Assembly: GCA_035772785.1 (NCBI GenBank)
Contig: JAOCPU010000009.1
Location: forward strand, 682,001 to 746,000
DNA from: Phlebiopsis flavidoalba
Lineage: Eukaryota > Basidiomycota > Agaricomycetes > Polyporales > Phanerochaetaceae
DNA: 64,000 bases
Reading direction: 5' to 3'
Part shown: one piece after another, positions 46,101 to 56,159 of the stretch
Layout: every line of letters starts with the position of its first letter
Position numbering within the stretch: position 1 is the stretch's first letter
Notes under the pieces: model-generated
What the model was told of the DNA's origin: nothing
Database searches by the model: none
Seen by the model: only the letters and a program-made list of their open reading frames with translations
Translations under genes and position numbers: made by a program

Positions 46101-47366
46101 TGCGCGTAGGGGCTATTGAGGGAGTGTTTGTAGTTCTGGGATGCTGTGTATACGTCAGTCAGACTAGTTTTCAATGCCAGGATGGAATATTAGCCGAACA
46201 AGACGGACCAAGTCTTGGCAAGGTGGCTCTAACGGAGCCGTCCCGTGTTTGTCCATAAAAGTTAACTCCTGGCTCGGCGTTTGCGAAACAGGTGGTAGGT
46301 AATGACGTGGTGCGATAGGTCCCGAAGGTTCATCGGTGAGAGCCGGAAGGGAGCTCGTCTTCTGCTTCAGCGGACGCAACGGCCGATAATGATGCTGGTG
46401 CTTTTGGCCTTAATCTGGCCAATTGCTCTTCGGAGACTGTTCGGAGGAAAAATCTTCTCGAAGCCGAGCGCCGCATGGCTACGACTCGGTACTCTGCTCT
46501 GGGGCCTTCACCATATTATTATTTTGCACGCTATGCTATAAGGGGGCTGTTAGCTTCCTGGTGGAAGGCAATTGTTGTTGACGTTGAGGATAGGTATTCC
46601 TCCGTTCACGTTCCGAGGGTGTAGAGGCCCTCTACGTAGACAGATGGGTAACAGTCATTTTACAAGAGGACGGTATGGTACACACCTGGCCAGTTGTTGA
46701 TTCTCCGTAGCAATAACCTAACATAGGCCGCCCCCTCAATGCCAATCGTGTACCGAATGCGGGTAACCCTGTACGACATCGTTGTGTACGAGGGGGGGGG
46801 GACTGCGCTAGAGCGGCTTATTTCACATACCCTTCGTCGTCGAAGGAGTGCCTGTTTGTAGCCGCCTCTAAATCCCATCTAGAGCAACGCGTGGAACGAT
46901 TGCAATCAATGAGGAGTAAGAGACTAACTCGGGTTCTTCTGCTCACATCTTCAACATTTCTTTCGACTCTCGGCTGAGAAGTCATCAATTTAAGCTTTGT
47001 CAGCCGATATAGTGCTGCATTCTAACAGTACGTGGGGGGGGGCTTTTGGTTAAAGGTCGTATCTTGTGCCCCCCAACACCATGATGATATGAAGTGGTTC
47101 TACGACACCACGAGCAGACATGATGGTCGGACCGTCTCGACGTAATAGCCGCAGCATACTCGCCAACAACGAGCCACCATGCTGCGTCTGCAATCGTGAG
47201 AGACTGTGATCTGGGGTTGTCGGCACGCCAGACCACCTGGTCAGGAACGCGGTCACTGCGCAAGAGAGTCAGACGCGATCTCGACTAGACGCTCGCGCGG
47301 ATTGATGCATCATAATAAAAATGGGGCGGCCCCGTGGTCCGTCTGTCGTCCTTGTCCCAGGCAGTC
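40112..47366. other. 7.2-kb stretch with no recognised gene
   Basis: Many short frames occur on both strands; none shows a family signature. The most protein-like are minus 41218-41421 (WACGVFTTGMTRRFFW), minus 41474-41791, minus 42639-43022, plus 43462-43947 and plus 44238-44663. Composition is mixed, with an AT-leaning part near 40110-40480 and G-runs near 46791 and 47034. It may contain decayed transposons or genes too damaged to name. Confidence 0.3.
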
Positions 47367-48112
47367 ATGTCTCTGCCACCGATCTGTCTACACTACTTCC
47401 CCGTTCCACTACCATATTGTGTCCGTACGCTCGCGCTTCAAGAAGACACGTACATGGCTTTTTTGCACTCGCCCAGCGGCGAACGAAATCCACAAGGACA
47501 TCCTGCTCCTGCTTGCAACATCGCCCTGTCTACACGGCCGGGGTCGTCGACAACTTCCCACCCGGAAAGGGACGAGGTCTTAGAGGACGAGAAACGGCTC
47601 ACAAAAATTGGAGGTAGCTGACTTTGTCACCACCAAACGGGGGCGGCCAGTACACGTACCATGGGCCTGGTCAGATCGTTTGGGCTACCCGCTGCTGGAC
47701 CTCGGACGCCACTGCGCCACCCATGGGAATACGCCGACTAATTCCTGCTATATGCAGATACAAGCCCTTGCTGGGCGTGTATTGCACCTCTCCGAGGATA
47801 CAACGGTGATAGCTAGCAAAGTGCTGCGAATGACAACACGGCGTGCTTTTTTCATAGGGGACGCACACACACCAAGATCGACCAGTATATGGCGAGTGCA
47901 AGTCAGGCATCGTCTTTTGACGACACACGGATTTGCGATCAACGTCACGCCAGAATCCGAGGAAATGGTTCGAAACCCAGATCATCATGCATGTGCGGCT
48001 TGAGGATGTCAGGGCAAGCTGTATTGCGAAAATGCATCGACACAAAAAGCACCGTGCGTCAAAGCCCGAAGACATCACCGTCAGTCGAGGGGGAGATCCC
48101 AGGCATAGCTGA
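47367..48112 (+). CDS. LIP2: Lipoyl (octanoyl) transferase, LipB/Lip2 type
   Basis: This mitochondrial enzyme transfers octanoate from acyl carrier protein to lipoyl domains, the first step of lipoic acid synthesis. Start MSLPPICLHYFPVPLPY (47367). Legible motifs, in three alternating frames, are EIHKDILLLL, QHRPVYTAGRRQ, DFVTTKRGGQ and TYHGPGQIV (about 47625-47680), the family signature RGGxxTYHGPGQ. GYPLLDLG, PPMGIR and TKI (the catalytic Lys region, about 47871) follow, then VRHRLLTTHGFAINVTPE (47900-47955) and KWFETQII. The nucleophilic Cys codon TGT is at 47992-47994 in ACGLEDV, reached by correcting a surplus C. The end VRASCIAKM then RGGDPRHS stops at 48112. At least eight frame breaks lie in about 750 bases, plus a garbled stretch around 47790-47870. 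All key residues remain, so sequencing error is at least as likely as a pseudogene. A targeting peptide upstream of 47367 was not found. Confidence 0.85.
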
Positions 48113-49571
48113 GCGCCCCCTTTGGGCGGGTTCAACTAGGACGTACCGAAATGGTCCCTCTTGACATCTAACCATCATGGATCCCGAAATTGGACAAAAG
48201 CCATTCAGGATGTAGAGGCGGAATTAGCCTTGGAAGCAGGGGGCTGGCGCGAGAGCGACTACTTCCCTCCTCTTAGTTGAAACACCGATCGTAATGGTGG
48301 TGTAGGTGATAGTCTTCACCCGACGAACAGTGTGCGGTTTGGCGGTAACTTTACTTATATCACTGCTTTTTTTACCTAGGACATTAATCACTGGCCTCAA
48401 TACTTCCCTGTGCCAGGTTTCATTCTCTGGCTCACAGCGTAATGGAACGATACCTCACTTCTTGTAACGGCAGTTTGTTCGCTTGACCAACATCTGCTGC
48501 CACATCCGCTGAGCGGTAGTTGGTTCGTCAGATGTTTGTGAAGCGAGCTTTCATTGTCCTCTGGAATTGCTGTTTGTCGTGGGCTACTCAACGCGTTCTA
48601 TTGCGCTTGTGTAGACATGCACGCTTACCATCATGCAAGGTGGTCGGAACCGCGAGTCCGTCGTGTAAGCACACGGCCACATGCGTCTCTATACCATCTC
48701 TGACGTCGTCTTTGTAACACATGACAGAGACACCATCGACTTGTAGCAATTGAACGACTTTGCCACATGGGACCATACCATTTGAAAAAAAAAGGCCGGA
48801 AGAGGATCGTCCCCCGCTCTAGCCGGCAAAGCCGCCATGCCTAAAAACCCACGGGTCCTGACGTACGGAAATTTGACGAGAGTTCGAGTGACGATCGTCG
48901 AATGAACCAGTCCGACGGTGCAGTACAGAATAACCTATGGGCCGTATGGCGGGTTTGGTGCCTGTTGACATAACGCTTGGATCGATTCCAAGGCGTCGTT
49001 TCAGTGGTACCTGAACAGTTCAGATGAAATAAAGGCCAAATGCATGGGACTAGTCCGCGTTCGTGTAGACTTTTCCGAAACTCAGGTACTGTGTCGGCAC
49101 TGGCAGACTGGAATTTCAATTGCATTGAGCGGTCATTTGCACCTGTTTAGATCTGTGGTCCTTCAAGTACGGAATACGATAGATAGTGAGGAAGTGGACC
49201 TTTCCACTATTCAAAAGCTTGCGCTGTACACAGCTATGAATAGCTATCCACGCAATATTCACAACGTCGATCGCATGATTCGAATCCCGCTTCCCGACTG
49301 TATACCATGGCAAGCTACGCATCTTCTCTACCCCTGCCCATGTTACTTCAAACCTTCCACATGCTATCCTGACTTCTACCCGCCACCTCTCGGTACCGAT
49401 ATTCCTTGCCCATTGTGGCCACACTTGCCTTGCCAACGATGAGATGACACAGTGAATCCATGAGAAAATGAGTCCCTATTTGACATAATCGTTGTGTTTT
49501 GTACTTTCAACGGGATTATGTACGTACACATTCACTTCACTCCTGACGAGCTTACGCACATTCGACGCTGT
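48113..49571. other. Intergenic stretch, nothing recognised
   Basis: A plus-strand frame of 132 codons (49044-49442), overlapped on the minus strand by another (49116-49436), has no recognisable domain. An A-run (about 10) lies near 48784. Nothing else stands out. Confidence 0.3.
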
Positions 49572-50651
49572 CTAAATCCTAAAAGTCACGGACCACAGCA
49601 AGTACCAATATTTCAACCCCTTCGCGTTCGTCATCGCCTGCTCCATGTAATCCATCGGCACCAGCCGGGCCTCCACGCGCACCTTTCCCGGGACCAAACG
49701 CCGTGTGCCACAGCTCAGTTCCAGCTCTCCGGGATCTGTAGCAAAGCAGACAGAGGGACCTCCATCCCATTCGCGCGGACCTCGAGCCGCTCGTCCAGCT
49801 CGTGCCACCCGAACTGTTGCGCCGAATATCATTGAGCCGGGCTCGGCGGACAGGAGCGAGGCAAGGCCGGCAGCGATCTGGCGGTGCTGGGACTCGGAAA
49901 ACAGGTGGAAGAAGGAATATGCGTAGATGGCGGTGAGGCGACCCTGGAGGGGTGCTAGGGAGGTCAGGCTGTCTAGCGATGGCGGCTCCCCGCTCGCGAC
50001 TTGAGTTGGCACAGGACCAGAAGGGAGAAACGAGAGATCGGTCACGTCGCCCGCGATAAATTTGGCCGGGAACGTTTCTGGGGTGGTCTTGAAAGCCTTG
50101 TGACCGATTTCGAAGAACTCTGCACGATACGGGTTAAATGAAACCCTTTTGTGTACAAAACAAAACTCTTACCAGGCTGTAGATCGGACGCGATCACTTG
50201 GTTGATGGGGGCCATCCATCTGCAACGATTTTGCGGGTGTCGCTGGCGCAGCCGCAACCGAGTTCAAGGAAAATAGCTCCAGGACGCTGCAAGCCGAGCT
50301 TCAAGGCTTCCGGATAGGCGGGTAGGGAAGCTATCTTGTGCCTATATAGCACAAGCTGTCGGGCAGCCATTCATCCAACGAGAGCGAGTAGCTTACTTGA
50401 CAAACTCAAAGCAGCGAACGCATGTGTATGGAAAGACCTTTTGTGAGTAGTCTTGAGTACGTTCAGTTTCAGCCGCGGTACGCGTTTATGCTGACCGCGT
50501 AAGCCTCCGCGCGAATGCGCGTGAGATGTCCATCAAGCTCCGCTGGGTCCCGTATGCCCGTTTTGTCCGATAGGAATTGGATCTCATGTTCGTCGAGATA
50601 CGAAAGACTAGTGAACGAGGCGGCACTGCTGATAGAGGTCATGTCGGTCAT
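49572..50651 (-). CDS. SAM-dependent methyltransferase, fungal metabolite type (copy 3)
   Basis: Third member of the family at 22385-23538 and 30181-31221, on the opposite strand. Start MTDMTSISSAASFTSLSYLD (50651), then EHEIQFLSDKTGIRDPAELD and GHLTRIRAEAYAV, the same N-terminal block as the other copies. After introns come KIASLPAYPEALKLGLQRPG, then AIFLELGCGCASDTRKIVAD (about 50230-50310; the SAM loop E/DxGCGxGxD) and VIASDLQPG. An intron at the same position as in the other copies precedes FFEIGHKAFK. From 50045 to 49572 one unbroken frame reads DLSFLPSGP, SLTSLAPLQGRLTAIYAYSF, FHLFSESQHRQIAAGLASLL, PGSMIFGATV and LKYWYLLWSVTFRI. Unlike copies 1 and 2, the ESW-containing helix is altered (ATDPGELELSCGTRR), and an Arg/Ala-rich insert follows FGATV. 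This is the best-preserved copy. Substrate unknown. Confidence 0.87.
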
Positions 50652-50706
50652 CGACGACGGGGGTGCAGCAGTGGTTGAGAGCGAGCTGGGAGTCAGGAGC
50701 CAGGCG

Positions 50707-50713
50707 CTTTTAT
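50707..50713 (-). promoter_or_regulatory. TATA-like element of methyltransferase 3
   Basis: On the minus strand the sequence reads GATAAAAGCGCCTGGCTC, with ATAAAAG about 56-62 bases before the ATG at 50651. Its downstream flank resembles that of the copy 1 promoter (ATATAAGGCGCTGGC). Confidence 0.35.
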
Positions 50714-53700
50714 CGAGACTGGAGCTCTGTTAGCGCTTCCTAACCTTGTAGCTCTGTACCTTGATCGCTTACTACATTGAATCAGCGAGGGTTTCCACCT
50801 TATTACTCCAATACTCGCCTCTCACTCTCACGTTCGCAATTTTCAAGGGCTAAAACGATAGGTTGGTGAGAACTGTGAACTGATGAGGCACAGCGGCAGA
50901 GTACCCTGTTCCTGAAGAGAGCCCACTGGTCGCATTAGCTAGGAATGAGTCTGCGCCTAGCTGTCATGGAATATATCACGGATTGTTATCCTGTCACCAT
51001 GAAGGTTTCAGCGCAACTGAGCGTGAGACGCCACTCTGGCTCGATTAGGCAATGGATTACTTCGTGGCGTCTCCCACGCGAGACGCACGTGGAGCTCGCT
51101 CATGACGTTTTGCGCTGCAGAAACTCAGCGGAGTCGACGTCGCTTGTTTTGTTTGCGCGGGGGAGATGACCCTCCTCCGGTCCCTGATCACTATGCTCAT
51201 AACCGAAAAACCACTGTAATTTTCTTCAAACACTATTTCACATCTCTATTTTACCACAATGTCTACCCGAGGCAACTCGAAAGAACATCTTGCTCTGCAT
51301 CCTCGTCCGTCCCGCATCTCTAAACCTGCGCCATTCTTCCACCCGACCCACGCCTTACTCGTCCCGCCGGCAGCTACTACCTCTGAGCAGGAGGTTTTCT
51401 TCTCCGAACTCACTCTGGTCCTCTCGGGCTTCTCGAAAGAAACCGCTACGCTGCAAAATCGGGACAGCCTTGCACCAAGCCCGTGGTCGGGTCAGAACAC
51501 AGCCACATGACGCAGGCGCATCCCCCGCCTGTGGTTACGGTTCAGCGGATGCGGGCGCCTAGTGCACGCTTGAAGGTTCATCTGGTCTGGGATTATCTCT
51601 TTCTGGGTCGCTATCGCATTTTTAGTCGGGTCTGCGCTCTGGGTGTGTGTCACCATTTCCGCGGAGAGCTTACCTCCTGACCTTGGTAGATTTGCAAACG
51701 GCCATATTTCTGTACACGCCTCTATTCCCCACCCCATCACCACAACATGCAAACGCTGCGGCCTGGTTAGCATTTGCGGGTGGCACTGCCTTCGAGATTG
51801 GCGCATAAGGGGGAGGGAGGGGGGGGGACTGATGTACGTCGAGAGCCTTCCCGTCAACACTGGCCACGACGACTTGTACGACGAGTTTCACAAGCACTTG
51901 GATGGCTTCAGCGAAGATTGTTGAGGCGTTGAAAGCTGGTCGGACCTCCCAAGATCAAGAAATAAATGGCAGCGAGCGATTTCGATGGGCGTGAGTACTC
52001 CAGTGTCCCCGCTTGTCCATCTCACGATGTACCCAGGGGGATAGGCTCGCTGCGAGACATTGGGTTTTCCTTGCATCCACCGTTCAGTTGTTCGCAGCCA
52101 GCATCTTCTGGATATCCACATTGTATGTTGCTGAACTCTGTTTATAGTGAATGCCGTCTGAAATTGCCACGCCAGTACAGGACTACCCAACGTCATACCC
52201 ACTCTCGCTGAGAAGAATACCCCTGTTTCTGTTGTACTGTTTTGGAACCTCCTCAGGTTGTTGGCGGCACAGGATTCATGAATTGCATCGTTGCTGTTAA
52301 TGCTAGAGGAACAGAAGGCGTGGTGGAGAATCAGTCCTTTGCGACTTGGATGGTAAGTCTTGCTGCCTACAATATTTCTTCATTTGACGTTTGAATTCTC
52401 ATGTGCGCTAACTAGGCAGGTCGCCTTCTGGAACCTCGTGTAGGGCCATAGGCTCCACACTCTGTGGTGCCCTCGGGTACGCGGCGTCTCCTCTAGCGGA
52501 GTGTGTATTTTTCTCGCCGAAATTGGAAGAATACTCAACGCTACGTAGGCCAACTATCAGAGTGTACTGTCAACCATTCTCTGGGTAGTTGGGGCATTCA
52601 TGATCGGGAGTGTGTTCCAGTTGTGAGACACTATGGCGAGAGGCTCGTCCCGATGGTCGCGGCGGCCAATCGTCCCCGTCCTCTCCGGATGAGAAACGGT
52701 AGAGACAGACACAGAAAGAACAGGGTAGCATGAGCCAATGAGCCAACACGGGCGGGACAAAAAGACGTTTTGATTTATCTGTGAGTCCCAATGATGGTCG
52801 TTGTTCCTTGCTGGTAACTTACTCAATGCACTCTGTTTCTGTAGCTAATATGGGCCCTGAATTTTTTCTTATATGTTATGGTGTATTGACACACGGTAGG
52901 AAACACGAATTTATTTTTCAATTCACTAGGATCAGCATGAGAGATAGACGCCTCTCACTTTCTCACTCTGAGGATTGTCATCGGGATGATGCTGGAGTCT
53001 GTCATCAACAATCGATGACAGACAGACACTCGTTATGTAACTAACACGGGTGTCCCGTGGCACAGCCTTGACGCTTTCTCTTGACACCGACAGTCATGTC
53101 ATTTGGGTCGTTTCTGGCGGGGGTTTCAAAACCCGTCGAAGTTAGACGCTACCCGACGTCTCCGCTAGCTAAAAGGGTTCTATGATGAACGTCGGTATGA
53201 ATTTAATATGGAACGTCGGGGCCGCGTAGCTCGCTGCGCACATCTCCTTATTGATGCTAAATCTCGAACTGAAATTCAAAGTACTCAGGATGAGAAGATG
53301 TGACCGAAAGGCGTCCGTGCCAGCTACTGAGCCGTATGGGCCACCGGGTTCATGGCCAAGCCACGTGTGGGTTAGGTTTGGCCACTGAGTCATTTGAGCC
53401 AGGAACCTTAAGGAGACCCTTAGGCCACAGACCAGGCCCTGAGATAGTCTCAGCTCAAAATTGTGTACAGACAAGGAACATGGTTCATGTCTAACAGGCA
53501 AGGAGATGACTGGGTATTAATGAGCTGGAAGGGAGAGACAGGTCAACCATCTATGTGAACAGGTGAAACAATGGGTTTCGGCTGCGAGTTTGAAGACGGT
53601 TAGGCCATGGAGCTGGGTCAGAGTGCAGGTTTTGCCGGTTTGAGCACTCTCAACTTTCCGTTTATGTGTCATGTTAAGGTTAATATAACTATGAATTCAG

Positions 53701-55057
53701 TACGCTGAAGAATACTAGTGAATTTTTGCGTGAATTAGATAGGAAGAGTGAGAGTGCTACATCGAATTCTGTGTGGTATCAGCAGGAATAGCTCGCGGTT
53801 GCGCGGACAATTTGTACTTGTTTGTTTCCTGCGCAAGTGCTCGGACACCATGATTGAATGCTCGCTTCGCTCGCAATTAATGTTGCTTCCTTTCTTGTCT
53901 AATAAGAGTGTAGCGGATAGTGTGGACGGTCTAAAAGCTGTTTGATAGTGCATGCCGGTCATTCAACGGGCAAAGGATGATGGGTAAGCATTAGTCCCAT
54001 ATGCTCGAGGAGGTTTTTGAATGGTTGTGCCATACAGCATCTCACGTATGCGACTCGAAGGGGCCGTCTCCAATACGATGACCTCCCTCCTGCCTCACTG
54101 GAGGCAAAGGGAGCTTCCAGATGTCAGCTCATGGCTTAACAACAGCTTTGTGCGTCCTCGTCCAACAGCGGTCTATGGTCCACATCGTGGTCATAGGTAT
54201 AACCCCTTGCCTTCAGCCGCCCCGCCTACCTCACCCTGAAGAATTCAGCTCCGCTTCGCTCGGTGTCGTCGGCCCGCAAAAGCGGGCTATCCTGGTTTCC
54301 TATAATACCTAATGGGTGCCGGCAGTGCTGGCTCTCACAGCCTGATCGAACCTTGTGATTGCAACTTATGTCCACGCACTAACAAAATAGGGTTTTGGCG
54401 CAAGAGGAGTTTCTGGTGGTAGGTGTCTACTTTGGGCTTGCGATGCCATTATCGTCTTCTGAAGTCGTGTCTCATATTCTCAGGTTCGCCAGCCGCCGGA
54501 TACCAATCAGCGTTCCACCGCGGCAACTAATACCACGAGGAGGTCCTTTTTCCTCGCTTCAAATCGACAGGTGCTCAAGGCTCATTCTTCTTTCGGGGCC
54601 AAGGCAACGATAGTGGCAGCATTGGCCGGCGTAGCTTGGTACGCGTCGTCGCGTGCGAGTTAAACCTGGTTCCGATTGGATCTTTCGCACGCGTTCAATG
54701 TTGTCGAGCGAAATTTAATTTGTTCAGGCTTTGTTTGGTCCGTCAGTTATTGCGAAACACAAACGTTGTCCTCTAGACCCTCCTTAGGTATAGCACTCGA
54801 GACGTTCCCTGGTTGAACTTCGGACGCGCTGCAAGCCCTTTTGAAGAATGGAGACTCTCTTACGCACAAGAAACGGCTGCGGTCTTGTAATATCCGTCAA
54901 ATCTTGATGGGTTCGATTCCATTCAGCGACGAGGGTCTCGTGAGGACCGCTCGGCCGGATGTTCGAAGCTGCTTATGGAACTTACATCGCCTAGTGCCTT
55001 AGCTTTCGAAGTCATAAAAGGCGCGATTCGTGGCACTCCATGTGTCCACTCCCAGCC
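50714..55057. other. 4.3-kb stretch with no recognised gene
   Basis: Plus-strand frames at 51259-51510 (MSTRGNSKEHLALHPRPSR), 51643-51924 (with LYDEFHKHLDGFSEDC near its end) and 51966-52211 look partly protein-like but match no family. A frame at about 52250-52350 contains VVGGTGFMNCIVAVNARGTE. From 52.4 to 55.0 kb nothing is identifiable apart from a hairpin at 52997-53023. This may be one or two heavily damaged genes followed by non-coding or mobile-element sequence. Confidence 0.25.
52997..53023. repeat. Perfect 10-bp inverted repeat with 7-base loop
   Basis: GTCTGTCATC and GATGACAGAC are exact reverse complements separated by AACAATC. A second, looser GTCATCGGGATGAT lies just upstream. 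The stem could fold in RNA, but nothing nearby indicates its role. Confidence 0.6.
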
Positions 55058-55940
55058 ATGTCCTCTCCCGAACCCGCGACATCGTCCTCGAATAGCTCCC
55101 ATGGGGAGCCTCTTGGAGACCATGCCTTGGATTCGCTTCGAGGATGTCTAGGTCATATTGGTATGTTCAATCTCGGCGCCATCCCCTGCACGTGCCATGG
55201 CAAACCCCCGAGCCACAGCCCAAAGCGACGATGGCAGGAAGTCATTTGATAGCAATGCTGCCTTTTCACTTGGGCAACATCATATGTAAGATGTTCTATT
55301 GTCGCTGCTTATGGCAAATGTCACAGAGTAGGATACCGAAAATACTCTACAGGCCGCGATAGAAACTTCCCTCAAGATATTGCCAACGCGATGACATCCC
55401 TGATGAGCGAGCTTGCATCGTTGTCTTTCGCAAATATAGGTGAATATTTGGAACACCTAGGTATTTAAACAAAAGTTCAATCAATATTCTACGTGGCTGA
55501 GTATTAAATTTATCGATAGCATCGTGGTTGCATACGAAGACCCAGGAGCTCAGTAACTTTGCTTCGCGCCCCGAAGGTCGCATGATTAGTATTCTTCATG
55601 TCGGCCTGACCTGAGCTATCATCCTTTCTCGCGTTTACCCTCCCAAATCTCATTGTGTGGGTCCTCCAAACGGTTGGATTCGAGGCGCAAGGGATCCTTG
55701 CAGGTCAGACCTCCCGATTCAGTATCTGCCATCCTATTTAACAACGGTGTTTCCCTTAGGGTCCGCCTGCGGCAGCATTTCAGTCAGCGCATCTGGCTGG
55801 GCACATTGCCCAAGGCAGCGTCTTTTTCCGCTTTGCAGTCGATTGGAGCACTCGGCCAGCTACCTGCTGTGGCCGAGGTACTCACTGTTGTATCCGGGAT
55901 CGCCGTAGGCGCAGCGGCTTGGTTTCAGTCATTTCTCTGA
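55058..55940 (+). CDS. Possible IFI6/ISG12-like hydrophobic protein
   Basis: Start MSSPEPATSSSNSSHGEPLG (55058), then DSLRGCLGHIGMFN. After an intron-like break come GAIPCTCHGKPP, FPQDIANAMTSLMSELASLS (about 55370-55430) and EYLEHLG. The C-terminal half reads VGFEAQGILAG (about 55672), QSIGALGQLPAVAEVLTVVS and GIAVGAAAWFQSFL to the stop at 55940. The pattern of a small Gly/Ala-rich hydrophobic domain (VGFxxxGxxAGSxAAxxQS...LQSxGA) recalls the interferon-inducible 6-16/ISG12 family (Ifi-6-16). Members occur in fungi as mitochondrial or membrane proteins of unknown role. The match depends on joining frames across at least three indels and is therefore weak. Alternatively it is an unrelated hydrophobic protein. 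Confidence 0.35.
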
Positions 55941-56159
55941 AGTTCGTATGCTTACGCTATCAATCGCAAATTGTCACAAGTACCTCAGACGCAATTATTA
56001 ACAAATCGTGCTATCAGTGTCATGTGTCTGGTTCTTGTAGTATGATCATTATAACAGAGTAGCTCTAGCAACGAGCATAACCAGAAATACAGGCGTGTCT
56101 AACGGTGGTAATTAAAATTCGAGAAGGATCACAACATAATTAGGAACACGAAATTCATT

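Noticed and set aside
49278..49300. B-box-like GATTCGAATCCCGC suggesting a tRNA
   Set aside because: No A-box at the right distance and no cloverleaf pairing upstream.
22385..50651. A full secondary-metabolite gene cluster
   Set aside because: Only the methyltransferases fit; no core synthase, cyclase, prenyltransferase, P450 or pathway transcription factor was found, and housekeeping genes lie between the copies.
54905..54925. GGGTTCGATTCC resembling a tRNA T-arm
   Set aside because: The upstream 70 bases lack D-arm and anticodon-arm structure; chance match.
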